DNA from: Acidobacteriota bacterium
GTDB lineage: Bacteria; Acidobacteriota; Blastocatellia; Pyrinomonadales; Pyrinomonadaceae
Assembly (NCBI GenBank): GCA_016718135.1
Contig: JADKEF010000001.1
Coordinates: 617,001 to 681,000 of the forward strand
DNA length: 64,000 nucleotides
Reading direction: 5' to 3'
Made by a program: the position numbers and the translations under genes. The stretch's first letter is position 1, and each line of letters begins with the position of its first letter. The notes below the pieces were generated by a model. It had not been told where the DNA came from, did no database searches, and worked only from the letters and a program-made list of their open reading frames with translations. Shown here one piece after another: positions 36,838 through 45,410 of this stretch.

Positions 36838-37488
36838 CTAACCGAAAAGATGGCCGAAACGCTTCCTGACATGGTTTCTGCATCTGAATAATCTCGATTT
36901 CAAACTGCTCTGCGAGATACCGATCGCTTTTGCGACCTCGTCGATGGTGTAATCCTCACAGTAGACCATGGCCATTGCGATCCTGTCTCCCGGATCGAGC
37001 CCGGCCAGGACTTTCTCCGCTAACTGCTTCGCCTGAAGCGAAGACTCGGCGGTCACCCGATCTCCGTTCGCGACGTTCGATATAAAATCATTCTCCTCAT
37101 CACTCATCTCAGAAAAGAGGCTCTCGCCCTTTCGCTGCCGGCGACGAAATTCGTCGTAGCAGACATTTACCGCGATGCGTGTCAACCAGGCGGCGAAGGA
37201 CCGATCTTCGCCGCCGCGATAACGCTTCAGCGAGAAGTAAGCTTTCGTAAAGCTCTGCTGAACAAACTCCTCGATCTCAGACCGCTCTCGAAAGAACCGT
37301 CCTACCGTTCGAGTTAGAGGCAGCTTGTATCTATCAAATATCTCCGCGAATGCCGATTCGTCACCGCCGAGCACGGCCTCGACGAGTTTGTCATCGGAGA
37401 AAGCTACGTCCTCCGAAAGATCTATCGCCGGAATTTGTACTGTCGTCTGCAACCTTATTTTCAGGACCTCGTCGAGCATTGTGAACAA
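36838..37488 (-). CDS. ECF-type RNA polymerase sigma factor
   Basis: 216 residues: a ~30-residue N-terminal extension, region 2 (about 48-110, FAEIFDRYKLPL...SFAAWLTRIAVNVCYDEFRRR) and region 4 (about 160-212, DEVAKAIGISQSSLKSRLFRCR). It directs core polymerase to specific promoters, probably in envelope or oxidative stress. ATGs at 37488 and 37479 are both possible. It lies 21 bases after the EF-hand gene and just upstream of the di-haem peroxidase, a candidate target. Confidence 0.93.
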   Translation of the reverse strand: MFTMLDEVLKIRLQTTVQIPAIDLSEDVAFSDDKLVEAVLGGDESAFAEIFDRYKLPLTRTVGRFFRERSEIEEFVQQSFTKAYFSLKRYRGGEDRSFAAWLTRIAVNVCYDEFRRRQRKGESLFSEMSDEENDFISNVANGDRVTAESSLQAKQLAEKVLAGLDPGDRIAMAMVYCEDYTIDEVAKAIGISQSSLKSRLFRCRNHVRKRFGHLFG

Positions 37489-37509
37489 TTTTCGATCTCA
37501 AAACAAACA

Positions 37510-38718
37510 CTACTCGCCCGGTTTCCTTATACCGGGAGCTTCGATCCTGAACCCGGCCGGAACTGCAAAAACCTGGGGATCCGGCTCAGCACGTTTTATA
37601 TTCACCAACCTAAAAATATGCTCCCCTGCAACCGGGTCAAGATGCCGGGACATCACGAGAATCTGCAGTTCTTTAGAGAACCATTTTTCGTGAACGACCT
37701 GCATCGGCTTATCATTACCAAGGTGGCCTGCCGGTATCTCGATAGTTTCACGAGTACCTTCAGCGGTCACGCCCTCAATGGTCTTGGTGCCAAGGTTTTC
37801 GATCCGTGCATTTTCAGGCGTTCGCGGTTCGAGCGGCGGGCCGGCATTTGGCAAAAATGTTTTGCGGGCTATCTTATTGTTCAAATCAAGAAATATCTGC
37901 GTCCTCGCTGTAAAATCGTTTATGAACACGAGCATTTGCGGTTTGTTGTCAGAGCCAACGATGTTTACGCCTCCGACCATTTCGAGCGGCTGTTCTCGTC
38001 GCGTCCGCCCTTCACCATCGCGATAGATCGCACCGCCGCGGCGTTTTGTAACAGTGGTGCCGTCGTACAAGCGTTTGGTGTCCTCGATCACGGTCTCAGC
38101 CGAGAACGGCTGCCCCTTAACCAGTTTGTCACCAAAACGGAGTTCTGCTCCGACAAATTTTGCGTTTGGCTGATTTGGCCCCGGTGGACGCGGGCCACCA
38201 TCGCCCAGTCGGTGGGGCATTTGCCTTGATTCATCTCGGATCAGCGTTCCATCGCCGTTTCGATCCATCTCTGCGAATACTTCGCGGGCGATCCGCTCGA
38301 ACTCTGACCGCGAAACTGATTTTTCAATTCCCTGAACGCGATCTACGAAGAAGAATGGCGGCAAAATTCTTTTGTTGCCCAGTGGGCGTTCTCCGCCATT
38401 TGGTGGGCCCATGGGCCTTACGATCTCGCCCGGCTCGATCAAGCCGTTACTGTTGCGGTCGAGTTCGGTGAAGGTTCTCTGCAATGCACCGTTAAACTCC
38501 TCAACCTCCAGGTTACCGTTATTATTCGTATCGTGCGGCAAAACCCAACCGCCGTCTTGGCGATTTTCTCGGCCTTCGGGTCCGATACCAATTGGGCCAC
38601 GGCCATCGCGAGGCGGAGGTCCGCCTCCTGGTCGCGGCTGCCCGCCCGGTCGTTGACCGAGAGTACTTCCTGTTGCCAAAACAAATACTAGAAAAATGAA
38701 AAATGATCTCGTTCTCAT
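37510..38718 (-). CDS. Secreted EF-hand calcium-binding protein
   Basis: 402 residues. Signal peptide (MRTRSFFIFLVFVLATGSTLG), a Gly/Pro/Arg-rich low-complexity stretch, then EF-hand loops DTNNNGNLEVEE, DRNSNGLIEPGE and DRNGDGTLIRDE, each with the 1-3-5-12 acidic pattern. The C-terminal ~230 residues are beta-rich and unrecognised. The ATG at 38718 follows GGGG at six bases and starts the signal peptide. It is cotranscribed between an anti-sigma-like gene and the ECF sigma gene, suggesting an extracytoplasmic sensor or target. Confidence 0.85.
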   Translation of the reverse strand: MRTRSFFIFLVFVLATGSTLGQRPGGQPRPGGGPPPRDGRGPIGIGPEGRENRQDGGWVLPHDTNNNGNLEVEEFNGALQRTFTELDRNSNGLIEPGEIVRPMGPPNGGERPLGNKRILPPFFFVDRVQGIEKSVSRSEFERIAREVFAEMDRNGDGTLIRDESRQMPHRLGDGGPRPPGPNQPNAKFVGAELRFGDKLVKGQPFSAETVIEDTKRLYDGTTVTKRRGGAIYRDGEGRTRREQPLEMVGGVNIVGSDNKPQMLVFINDFTARTQIFLDLNNKIARKTFLPNAGPPLEPRTPENARIENLGTKTIEGVTAEGTRETIEIPAGHLGNDKPMQVVHEKWFSKELQILVMSRHLDPVAGEHIFRLVNIKRAEPDPQVFAVPAGFRIEAPGIRKPGE

Positions 38719-38734
38719 AAGTACCCCGTAATAT

Positions 38735-39418
38735 CTACTGGCGAATAAATCTAATTGCGTGCGTCTGTCCGTCGTCGCCGACCACGATCTCTGCATCGAC
38801 CAAGCTCAAAGGCTTATCTACCGAATCGACGAGCCCGAGATTGACCATCATCGAGCTCGGCACTCTGACACGAACTAAATGCCCGCTGTCAGGGTTTGCC
38901 GAATAGGAAAGAGCGATAAAATCGGATCTGATCTCATCACCGGAAAGCCTCGGCAGATCTTTTGACTTTCCGACACGGGCAATTTTCTGCTTTCCAACAA
39001 GGCGAGTCGATCGCCTTGCCTCGGTTCGGCTTATGGTTGCCTCCGTCTTAATAGCGGCCGCGATCTCATTCACCGGTTCTTCGCTTGGCAGGATCTCTAC
39101 GACAGCATTCTCGATCTTCCTTTCTGCGACGCTCGGCTCCGCAAGCTTTTCACCAACTGTAAGAACGCCTGCGACGTAAACCACCAAAAGAGCTAAACCG
39201 GCAAACGAAGGCACACCAACAGCAAGCCATCGGAAAACTACATTCGACGGCGGCCACGGTGATCTAGCCGTTTCGCTTTGAGCCGAAATGTTTCGTTGGA
39301 TCGCCCACCACAACTGCGGCGAGTCAGCAATATCTCGAACCGTTGCTTCATCTGCCGATGACGCACCGGCCATCATCGCGATCAGCTCGTCTAATTTGTC
39401 TTCAGAAAGGTTTTTCAT
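38735..39418 (-). CDS. Single-pass membrane protein, anti-sigma-factor-like
   Basis: 227 residues from ATG 39418 (GGTGA upstream). An acidic N-terminal cytoplasmic region (MKNLSEDKLDELIAMM, about 1-65), one transmembrane helix (about 69-95) and a periplasmic Ala/Glu- and Arg/Lys-rich tail. This topology matches membrane anti-sigma factors, and it starts an operon containing an ECF sigma gene. No zinc-binding anti-sigma motif is visible, so the assignment is by topology and context. Confidence 0.6.
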   Translation of the reverse strand: MKNLSEDKLDELIAMMAGASSADEATVRDIADSPQLWWAIQRNISAQSETARSPWPPSNVVFRWLAVGVPSFAGLALLVVYVAGVLTVGEKLAEPSVAERKIENAVVEILPSEEPVNEIAAAIKTEATISRTEARRSTRLVGKQKIARVGKSKDLPRLSGDEIRSDFIALSYSANPDSGHLVRVRVPSSMMVNLGLVDSVDKPLSLVDAEIVVGDDGQTHAIRFIRQ

Positions 39419-39518
39419 AGCATCACCCGTTTTGCCTTTGAGGAAAAGACGCGCGAAAAAGCGGCACGGTTTCAAAAACTTTTCCACCGTGCCGCAAACC
39501 TTTGAACCAGCCACCACA

Positions 39519-40535
39519 TTATGGCTTGTGTTCAAGCTCAGTTGATCGCGGAAACGCTAGCGATAGCAGTACGGACGCAAGGATCGTTAGCGAGATGAAG
39601 CCAAGTGAATACGAGATAGGGAACTTTCCGCCGAACGCGTCATTCAGCCAAACCATCTTCAAGCCGACGAAGACCAAGACTATCGCCAAACCATATTTCA
39701 GCAGATAGAACTTTTCGATCACACCCGCGAGCATAAAGTACATCGATCTTAGGCCGAGGATGGCGAAAATATTTGACGTAAATACAATGAACGGTTCCTT
39801 GGTTATCGCGAAGATCGCCGGAACGCTGTCGACTGCAAAAATGATATCTGTAGCCTCCAGAAAAAGCAGTGCGATAAATAACGGCGTCGCGTGCCATTTG
39901 CCGTCGATTCGTGAGAAGAAATTCTTGCCGTCGATCGTGGGCGATACGGGCATGAACTTTCGAAATATTCGAATAAGCAAATTCTTCTCCGGTTCGATCT
40001 CTTCGTTCGATGCGAAGAACATCTTGATACCGGTCAGGATGAGGAAGGCACCGAAGAGATAGATCACCCAGTGGAACTGCATCAACGCGGATCCGAGGCC
40101 GATGAAGATCGCCCTGAAAACAAGAGCTCCTAGTATCCCGTAGAACAGGACACGATGCTGATACTTCGTCGGTATAGCGAAGTATGCGAATACCATTACG
40201 AAGATAAAGATGTTATCAACCGAAAGAGATTTCTCGACAATGTAGCCGGTCAAGAATTCCATCGAGACCGTCCACGCGGCTACGTCGGGAACGAAATTCG
40301 GGATCGTAAGCAGGCGTTCGTCCTGTGGGAACTTCCAGAGGGCGTATCTATAAAGGCCGAAGTTAAAGAGCAACGCCATCGAGACCCAGACCACACTCCA
40401 GATGCTCGCTTCCTTAAAGGAGACATCGTGTGCTTTTCGATGGAAGACGCCCAGGTCCAGGGCGAGCATTGCGAGGACAAACGCCATGAAGCCGGCGTAA
40501 AAGTGCCAATATTCTGCAAAAGGAAAATAGCTCAT
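39519..40535 (-). CDS. TerC family integral membrane protein (Alx-like, probable Mn2+ exporter)
   Basis: 338 residues, about nine hydrophobic segments, with family-typical acidic motifs in helices: LALDLGVFHRKAH, EKSLSVDNIFIF and LEATDIIFAVDSVPAIFAI. TerC/Alx proteins move manganese out of the cytoplasm in characterised cases. It lies 78 bases downstream of the TerB-like gene, which is preceded by a predicted manganese riboswitch, supporting a metal-homeostasis role. The gap holds a hairpin (CAGCCGC-GATT-GCGGCTG, 40558-40575). Confidence 0.9.
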   Translation of the reverse strand: MSYFPFAEYWHFYAGFMAFVLAMLALDLGVFHRKAHDVSFKEASIWSVVWVSMALLFNFGLYRYALWKFPQDERLLTIPNFVPDVAAWTVSMEFLTGYIVEKSLSVDNIFIFVMVFAYFAIPTKYQHRVLFYGILGALVFRAIFIGLGSALMQFHWVIYLFGAFLILTGIKMFFASNEEIEPEKNLLIRIFRKFMPVSPTIDGKNFFSRIDGKWHATPLFIALLFLEATDIIFAVDSVPAIFAITKEPFIVFTSNIFAILGLRSMYFMLAGVIEKFYLLKYGLAIVLVFVGLKMVWLNDAFGGKFPISYSLGFISLTILASVLLSLAFPRSTELEHKP

Positions 40536-40613
40536 AATTTTGATTCTCTTTCTGTATCCAGCCGCGATTGCGGCTGCTCATCATATCGATGAACGAGGTT
40601 GGGCAGACTACTT

Positions 40614-41564
40614 CTATGCGAACCTCCCATTTAGAATCTTCGCGATTTCCTTTACGGTATGTATTTCTTCATCACAGATACGAAAGCCTTCGTCCTTCGA
40701 ATAGGTTCCCGATGCATCTGCAACGAGGGTGCATCGGGAAATTATTTCGTATTTCGTGGTTTGGAGTGTGTCATTTTCGCGGTCGGCGAGCTGGAAACCG
40801 AGCTTTTCGAGCGAATGCTGAAAGAACGCGTCATCGGGTTGCAGATCAAGCCATTCCGCAAGTTTTGCGATATTCTCAGGGGTCCTCTCGATCCCAAAAT
40901 GCGAGATGGAATCGAATATCATCTGCCGCTCGCGCTTTGAAACTCTGCCGTCCGCCCACGCTACTTTAACGAGAGGGATCAACTGCATTAGTCGCTCGTC
41001 CACCTCTCTCAGTTCAGCGAGTTCCGGGTGTTCGGCGGCGTCAACGGCCTCGTTCATTATGTCGGCCAGACGATCCTGAGTTATGTGCAGCAGTTCCGCT
41101 TCGTCCTGGCCAAGCTGGAAGTCGATCAAGTGCCCGAAAGAATGTTTCTGGCCAAGTTCGCCGACAAATTTGACTTGCTGATAAAGGAGCGAAGTGAAAA
41201 CAGTCAGCTCATCCGGCGGCAGAGCGTAGGAGACCCGCGAGATGGTTTGCCATCCGTCATCGATCTCGCCGGTGGACGGTCGCGATGTCAGCAAAGTCAC
41301 CAGCCTCTTGCTTGCGGCCTCGTCCGTAAGTATGCCGTAGATCTCGCCAGCCCGCATTATCGCGTCCTGTTCGTGAACGCCGATCTTGCCATCAGACCAG
41401 GCAATGGCCAAGAGTGGCGTCAATAATCCAAGCAATGTGAGTGGCCTTTGATCGAGGGGAAAGTCAAATAGTTCGGCGATCCGCAATGAATGAAGTTCAT
41501 AGTCTTTTCGCTCTGCCTGCCGTTCGTGATATCGGTCGATAAGAGATCTTGTATAACTGTCCAT
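40614..41564 (-). CDS. TerB-like domain protein
   Basis: 316 residues, soluble, helical, with two TerB-like segments: LLAIAWSDGKIGVHEQDAI (about 45-65) and LVKVAWADGRVSKRERQMI (about 205-225), both with the W-(S/A)-D-G acidic pattern. TerB proteins accompany TerC and can bind metal. The ATG at 41564 has GGAGG six bases upstream; the frame reads back to 41759 only because it crosses the riboswitch leader. Cotranscribed with the TerC gene. Confidence 0.85.
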   Translation of the reverse strand: MDSYTRSLIDRYHERQAERKDYELHSLRIAELFDFPLDQRPLTLLGLLTPLLAIAWSDGKIGVHEQDAIMRAGEIYGILTDEAASKRLVTLLTSRPSTGEIDDGWQTISRVSYALPPDELTVFTSLLYQQVKFVGELGQKHSFGHLIDFQLGQDEAELLHITQDRLADIMNEAVDAAEHPELAELREVDERLMQLIPLVKVAWADGRVSKRERQMIFDSISHFGIERTPENIAKLAEWLDLQPDDAFFQHSLEKLGFQLADRENDTLQTTKYEIISRCTLVADASGTYSKDEGFRICDEEIHTVKEIAKILNGRFA

Positions 41565-41594
41565 AAGTTTCCTCCGTTTTGATCCAGGCCGAAA

Positions 41595-41637
41595 CGGAAA
41601 AAGACCCGTTGCGGCAACAACTACCACAACAGGTCTT
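41595..41637 (-). terminator. Riboswitch-controlled intrinsic terminator
   Basis: Minus-strand stem AAGACCTGTTG (41637-41627) / CAACGGGTCTT (41611-41601), 11 pairs with one G-U, followed by a T-tract ending TTTTTCC. Its 5' arm overlaps the aptamer end, so ligand binding could disrupt it and allow read-through. Confidence 0.75.
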
Positions 41638-41735
41638 GAAACTTTGCTCTCGCGCCGGATCGGGCACCGGCCTGATCGTAATGACGACTGCGAGAAACCC
41701 GATTTTCTCTTCGGGCCTTCTACTCCCCTATTGAA
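41595..41735 (-). promoter_or_regulatory. yybP-ykoY family (manganese) riboswitch with terminator expression platform
   Basis: Read on the minus strand from about 41735: GGGGAGUAG, a CCCGA/UCGGG hairpin, GUCGUCAUUACGA, a GCCGG-UGCCCGAU-CCGGC hairpin, GCGAGAGCAA, then AAGACC. These are the conserved elements and order of the yybP-ykoY aptamer, which senses Mn2+ and commonly precedes Alx/TerC or MntP genes. It lies between a promoter and the TerB-TerC operon, and its 3' AAGACC also begins a terminator hairpin. Confidence 0.8.
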
Positions 41736-41743
41736 CTGAAGAG

Positions 41744-41773
41744 AGAATAGCCGATACATTACTAAACTGTCAA
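41744..41773 (-). promoter_or_regulatory. Sigma-70-type promoter for the riboswitch-terB-terC transcript
   Basis: Perfect -35 TTGACA (41773-41768), 18-base spacer, -10 TATTCT (41749-41744). A start near 41737 would place the aptamer at the very 5' end. Confidence 0.6.
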
Positions 41774-41824
41774 GTTTCGGCTGAGAGGTAGCAACTGATA
41801 TACTCGCCCTTGGAAGTTGAACAA

Positions 41825-43486
41825 ATGAATAAAGTCGAAATAGTCCCGCTGGGTGGCATCGGTGAATTTGGGATGAACTGCATGGGCATCCGTTATGGCG
41901 ACGAGATGATCGTCGTTGACGCGGGCATGGGTTTTCCGGAGGAGACGCCGTTTGGAGTCGATATTTCGATCCCGAATTTCGATTTTCTCGAAGAATATCG
42001 TGACGACCTGACCGCGATAATCCTCACACACGGCCACGAAGACCACATCGGTGCTCTCGCGTACATCTTAAAGAAGTTCAATCTCCCGGTTTACTCATCC
42101 CGCTTTACCTTAGCTCTGACGGAAAAGCGCCTCAGTGAATTCGATATGCTCGATGAAGTGCTGATGCACCGCGTCGAAGCGAGAGATCGCGTGAAGATCG
42201 GCGTCTTCGAGATCGAATTCATCCACGCGTCGCACTCGCTCGTCGAGTGTTTCTCACTGGCGATCCACACGCCGGTCGGGACGATCATTCACACGGGCGA
42301 TTACAAGATCGACGATACGCCTGTCATCGGCAAACCTTACGATCTCGAGATGCTCAGCCGCATTGGTGACGAAGGCGTGCTTGCATTGCTGTGCGATTCG
42401 ACAAACGCGACCGTCCCAGGCCGTACGCCGTCCGAGATGGCGGTCATTCCGGCTTTCGAGGAGATCTTTGAACAGACGGAAGGACGTTTGATCATTTCTA
42501 CGTTCTCTTCGTCAATGCATCGCCTTCAGATCGTGTTTGACGTTGCCCACAAATATGGCCGCCGTGTCTGCGTTATCGGGCGGTCGATGATAAAGAACAT
42601 CGAGATCGCTGAGGAGCAGGGACTGCTGAAGATTCCGCACGGCACTGCGATCGATCTTAGCGGGTCGCGGGCTTTGGACGATGATGAGATCTGTTATTTG
42701 GTTACCGGTTCGCAGGGCGAATTGCGTGCCGCTCTGTGGAATATGGCGACCGCCAATTTCAAAGGCATCGAGGTCGAACCGGGCGACACCGTCGTTCTCT
42801 CAGCCCGCATCATTCCCGGCAACGAAAAGGGAATCAGCCGCCTGATCGGCCATCTTTACAAGCGCGGTGCCAACATCATCGAAGAAAAACGCCGCCTCGT
42901 TCACGTCTCGGGCCACGCATCGCAGGAAGATATCAAGATCATGGTCGAGACTGCGAGGCCGAAGTTCGTGATCCCGATCCACGGCGAATATCGAATGTTG
43001 TTCCGCCAAAAAGAGTTCATCAAAAACCACGTTGGCAGCTACGACGACAAAGATATTATCCTCATCGAGAACGGCAACATTCTCGAACTCGACGAACGCT
43101 CAGCCGTCGTCGTCGAGAAACGCGAACTCTTCAAAACCTTCATCGACGAAGAATCAATGGAAGAGATCGAATACGATATCGTCCGCGAACGCAAAAAACT
43201 CGCCTACGGTGGAGCTATCTCTCTCGTCGTCGCGATGAACAAAGGCGGCAACAAACTTAACGGCGAACCGCAAATAACCTTCGAAGGCGTCGCCGGCATC
43301 GATCCCCTAAACGGTTTCGCCGCTCAGGCACGAAAATCTGTCACGAAAGCCATCGAAGACATGAAACCGGAGCACATCACGAATCGAGGTATCTTCAAAG
43401 AGAACCTGCGGATACATCTCAAGCGATTCGTGCAGAAGGAACTAAGTTCAAAGCCGGTGATAGTTACGACGATCATCGAAGTTTAG
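41825..43486 (+). CDS. rnj: Ribonuclease J
   Basis: 553 residues. Metallo-beta-lactamase fold with HTHGHEDHIG (about 70), beta-CASP region with SFSSSMHRLQ and HVSGHASQEDIK, and a C-terminal domain. It is a dual endo- and 5'-exoribonuclease of mRNA decay and rRNA processing. The ATG at 41825 is chosen because GGAAG lies eight bases upstream and because it starts NKVEIVPLGGIGEFG, the usual N-terminus; the TTG at 41810 is unlikely. Confidence 0.95.
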   Translation: MNKVEIVPLGGIGEFGMNCMGIRYGDEMIVVDAGMGFPEETPFGVDISIPNFDFLEEYRDDLTAIILTHGHEDHIGALAYILKKFNLPVYSSRFTLALTEKRLSEFDMLDEVLMHRVEARDRVKIGVFEIEFIHASHSLVECFSLAIHTPVGTIIHTGDYKIDDTPVIGKPYDLEMLSRIGDEGVLALLCDSTNATVPGRTPSEMAVIPAFEEIFEQTEGRLIISTFSSSMHRLQIVFDVAHKYGRRVCVIGRSMIKNIEIAEEQGLLKIPHGTAIDLSGSRALDDDEICYLVTGSQGELRAALWNMATANFKGIEVEPGDTVVLSARIIPGNEKGISRLIGHLYKRGANIIEEKRRLVHVSGHASQEDIKIMVETARPKFVIPIHGEYRMLFRQKEFIKNHVGSYDDKDIILIENGNILELDERSAVVVEKRELFKTFIDEESMEEIEYDIVRERKKLAYGGAISLVVAMNKGGNKLNGEPQITFEGVAGIDPLNGFAAQARKSVTKAIEDMKPEHITNRGIFKENLRIHLKRFVQKELSSKPVIVTTIIEV

Positions 43487-43501
43487 AGCAAGAACATATT
43501 C

Positions 43502-43562
43502 GCCACAGAGATCACAGAGGATACTGAGGAGGATCTATCTTGATGTCTCATCTCTCTGTGGC
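43502..43562. repeat. Inverted repeat GCCACAGAGA...TCTCTGTGGC around the SDR ribosome site
   Basis: Perfect 10-base arms at 43502-43511 and 43553-43562. The loop holds GAGGAGG and the ATG at 43543, so a hairpin in the mRNA could expose or shield the start. Confidence 0.55.
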
Positions 43563-44349
43563 TAGAAATTCTTCTTTTATGAACTGGAAAGAAAAAACTG
43601 TGTTCCTAACCGGAGCGTCGAGTGGTATCGGCGAGGCGTTGGCGGTTGCGTTGGCGGGGAAAGGGGCGACGATCGGGCTTTTGGCGCGTCGCAAAGAACT
43701 TCTCGATGATCTCAAATCTCGCTGCGAGGCCGCCGGCGGCACCGCGCGAGTCTTCGCGGCTGACGTTGTCGATGCCGAAGCCGTTTCAGACGCCGCTCAG
43801 GCTTTCCGCGACGAGTTCGGACGCATCGATATCATGATCGCGAACGCCGGGATCGGCGGCAACGATGCACTGACACGTGCTTACGATCCGGCGTCGGTCA
43901 AGAAATTGATAGATATCAACGTGCTCGGTGCCGTAAATTCGATCTACGCCGTTATCGGCGACATGGTCGAGAAGAAAAGCGGCCATATTGTCGGAATTTC
44001 GAGCCTCGCGGGCTTTCGCGGCCTGCCGAAATCCGCCGCGTACAGCGCAAGCAAGGCAGCGATGACCACGTTTTTCGAAAGCGTTCGCCTTGACCAAGCT
44101 AAAAACGGCATCGACGTCACGGTGATCCAGCCCGGCTTCATCAAAACGCCGCTCACATCGGGCCGCTCGAACAAAATGCCGTTCATCATGGAGCTCGATG
44201 ACGCGATTCCGCACTTCATCCGTGCCATCGAACAAAATCAACGCTTCGCCGCGTTCCCCTGGCAACTCGCAACCATCGTCCGCCTCGGCAAATTCATGCC
44301 CGCCTGGCTCTACGACAGGGTCGCGGGGCGTGCGCGCTATCGTGAATAG
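43543..44349 (+). CDS. Short-chain dehydrogenase/reductase (SDR)
   Basis: 268 residues. Rossmann dinucleotide motif TGASSGIG, NAG motif (IANAGIGG), catalytic Ser in GISSLAG and YSASK. It is an NAD(P)-dependent oxidoreductase of unknown substrate. GAGGAGG ten bases upstream supports ATG 43543, but family N-termini usually begin near MNWKEKTVFLTG, so ATG 43579 is a fair alternative. Stands between RNase J and uppP without obvious pathway partners. Confidence 0.9.
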   Translation: MSHLSVARNSSFMNWKEKTVFLTGASSGIGEALAVALAGKGATIGLLARRKELLDDLKSRCEAAGGTARVFAADVVDAEAVSDAAQAFRDEFGRIDIMIANAGIGGNDALTRAYDPASVKKLIDINVLGAVNSIYAVIGDMVEKKSGHIVGISSLAGFRGLPKSAAYSASKAAMTTFFESVRLDQAKNGIDVTVIQPGFIKTPLTSGRSNKMPFIMELDDAIPHFIRAIEQNQRFAAFPWQLATIVRLGKFMPAWLYDRVAGRARYRE

Positions 44350-44408
44350 CGGGAATTGATAAATCCTTCCCCATAACTGATAATCGAGTTTTTAGCAGAG
44401 CCCTCCAG

Positions 44409-45302
44409 ATGAATCTACTACAAGCAATCATTCTCGGAATCGTGCAAGGGCTGACGGAATTTATTCCGATCAGCTCCACCGCTCATCTCGTTTTTGCGAG
44501 CCGGGTGACGGATCTTTACGGCGGGAACGCCCAGCAGACGACGGCTTCGATGGCGGTGATCCAGTTAGGGACGCTGGCGGCGGTGTTTGTCTATTTTGCG
44601 AGCGATATCTGGGGAATAATGTCGGCGTTTACGCGTGACCATTGGAATCTGGTCTTCAATCGACGCGGAATGAGATTCTCAGGCACCGACGGTGTGCGAC
44701 CGATCTTCCTCTCGAGCGAAGCGTGGCTCGGTTGGCTGATAATCCTCGGCTCGATCCCGATCGGGGTCGTTGGAATCATCTTTAAGGACTTTATCGAGGG
44801 CAGCGGGACGAAGAATCTGTGGTTTATCTCGATAATGCTTATCGTTATTGCTCTTCTTCTCGCTGTCGCTGAGAAGGTTGGAAGCCAACGCAAGGAAATT
44901 CGACATCTGGGACTTGCCGACGCGATCATTGTGGGATTTGCACAGGTTCTGGCGCTCATGCCGGGAGCGAGTCGGTCTGGTTCAACGATCATGGGCGGAC
45001 TGTTCGCCGGACAAAAGCGTGAGACGGCCGCAAGGTTTTCGTTTTTGCTATCGATCCCCGCGATCGCCGCCAGCGGCCTATTAGAACTCCGCGAAGCCTA
45101 CCACATCCTGCCTGCTGAAAGCCTCGTTCCACTCATCGCCGGTGTCCTCACGGCCGCAATAGTCGGTTATCTTGCGATCTGGTTCCTGATGTCGTTTCTT
45201 AAAAAGAACTCGACCGCGATATTTATCGTGTATCGGCTGATCCTCGGGACGGTTCTGCTTGTGTTGCTCTGGCAGGGAGTTATTAGTCCGGTGGTTAACT
45301 AA
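44409..45302 (+). CDS. uppP: Undecaprenyl-diphosphatase UppP/BacA
   Basis: 297 residues with about eight helices. The catalytic motifs are GIVQGLTEFIPISSTAHL at the N-terminus and MPGASRSGSTIMGG centrally. It recycles undecaprenyl pyrophosphate to the monophosphate carrier for peptidoglycan and other glycans and confers bacitracin resistance. It ends just before a REP-like palindrome. Confidence 0.96.
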   Translation: MNLLQAIILGIVQGLTEFIPISSTAHLVFASRVTDLYGGNAQQTTASMAVIQLGTLAAVFVYFASDIWGIMSAFTRDHWNLVFNRRGMRFSGTDGVRPIFLSSEAWLGWLIILGSIPIGVVGIIFKDFIEGSGTKNLWFISIMLIVIALLLAVAEKVGSQRKEIRHLGLADAIIVGFAQVLALMPGASRSGSTIMGGLFAGQKRETAARFSFLLSIPAIAASGLLELREAYHILPAESLVPLIAGVLTAAIVGYLAIWFLMSFLKKNSTAIFIVYRLILGTVLLVLLWQGVISPVVN

Positions 45303-45330
45303 GTCAGAACCATCTGCGTTAGCGGGTGGC
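45303..45330. repeat. REP-like palindrome, copy 3
   Basis: GTCAGAACCATCTGCGTTAG followed by CGGGTGGC, begins immediately after the uppP stop codon. Same family as the copies at 29945 and 30054. Confidence 0.7.
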
Positions 45331-45383
45331 AAGTTCGTTATGTTTCAATATGCACAATAGAAACTCTGTAGCCGCATTACCTT

Positions 45384-45410
45384 CCGCCCGTTCACGCAGG
45401 CGGTTCTGAC
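45384..45410. repeat. REP-like palindrome, copy 4 (inverted)
   Basis: Inverted member of the same family, paired with copy 3 across 53 bases. Its last base directly precedes the recJ ATG. Confidence 0.7.

Noticed and set aside
40536..40613. Second riboswitch directly before the TerC gene
   Set aside because: Only a short GC-rich hairpin is present; none of the conserved yybP-ykoY motifs occur.
41565..41759. N-terminal extension of the TerB-like ORF to 41759
   Set aside because: This stretch is the riboswitch and terminator leader; GGAGG supports the start at 41564.
42736..43260. 174-aa Arg-rich ORF inside the RNase J gene
   Set aside because: Offset-frame shadow of a clear RNase J coding region.
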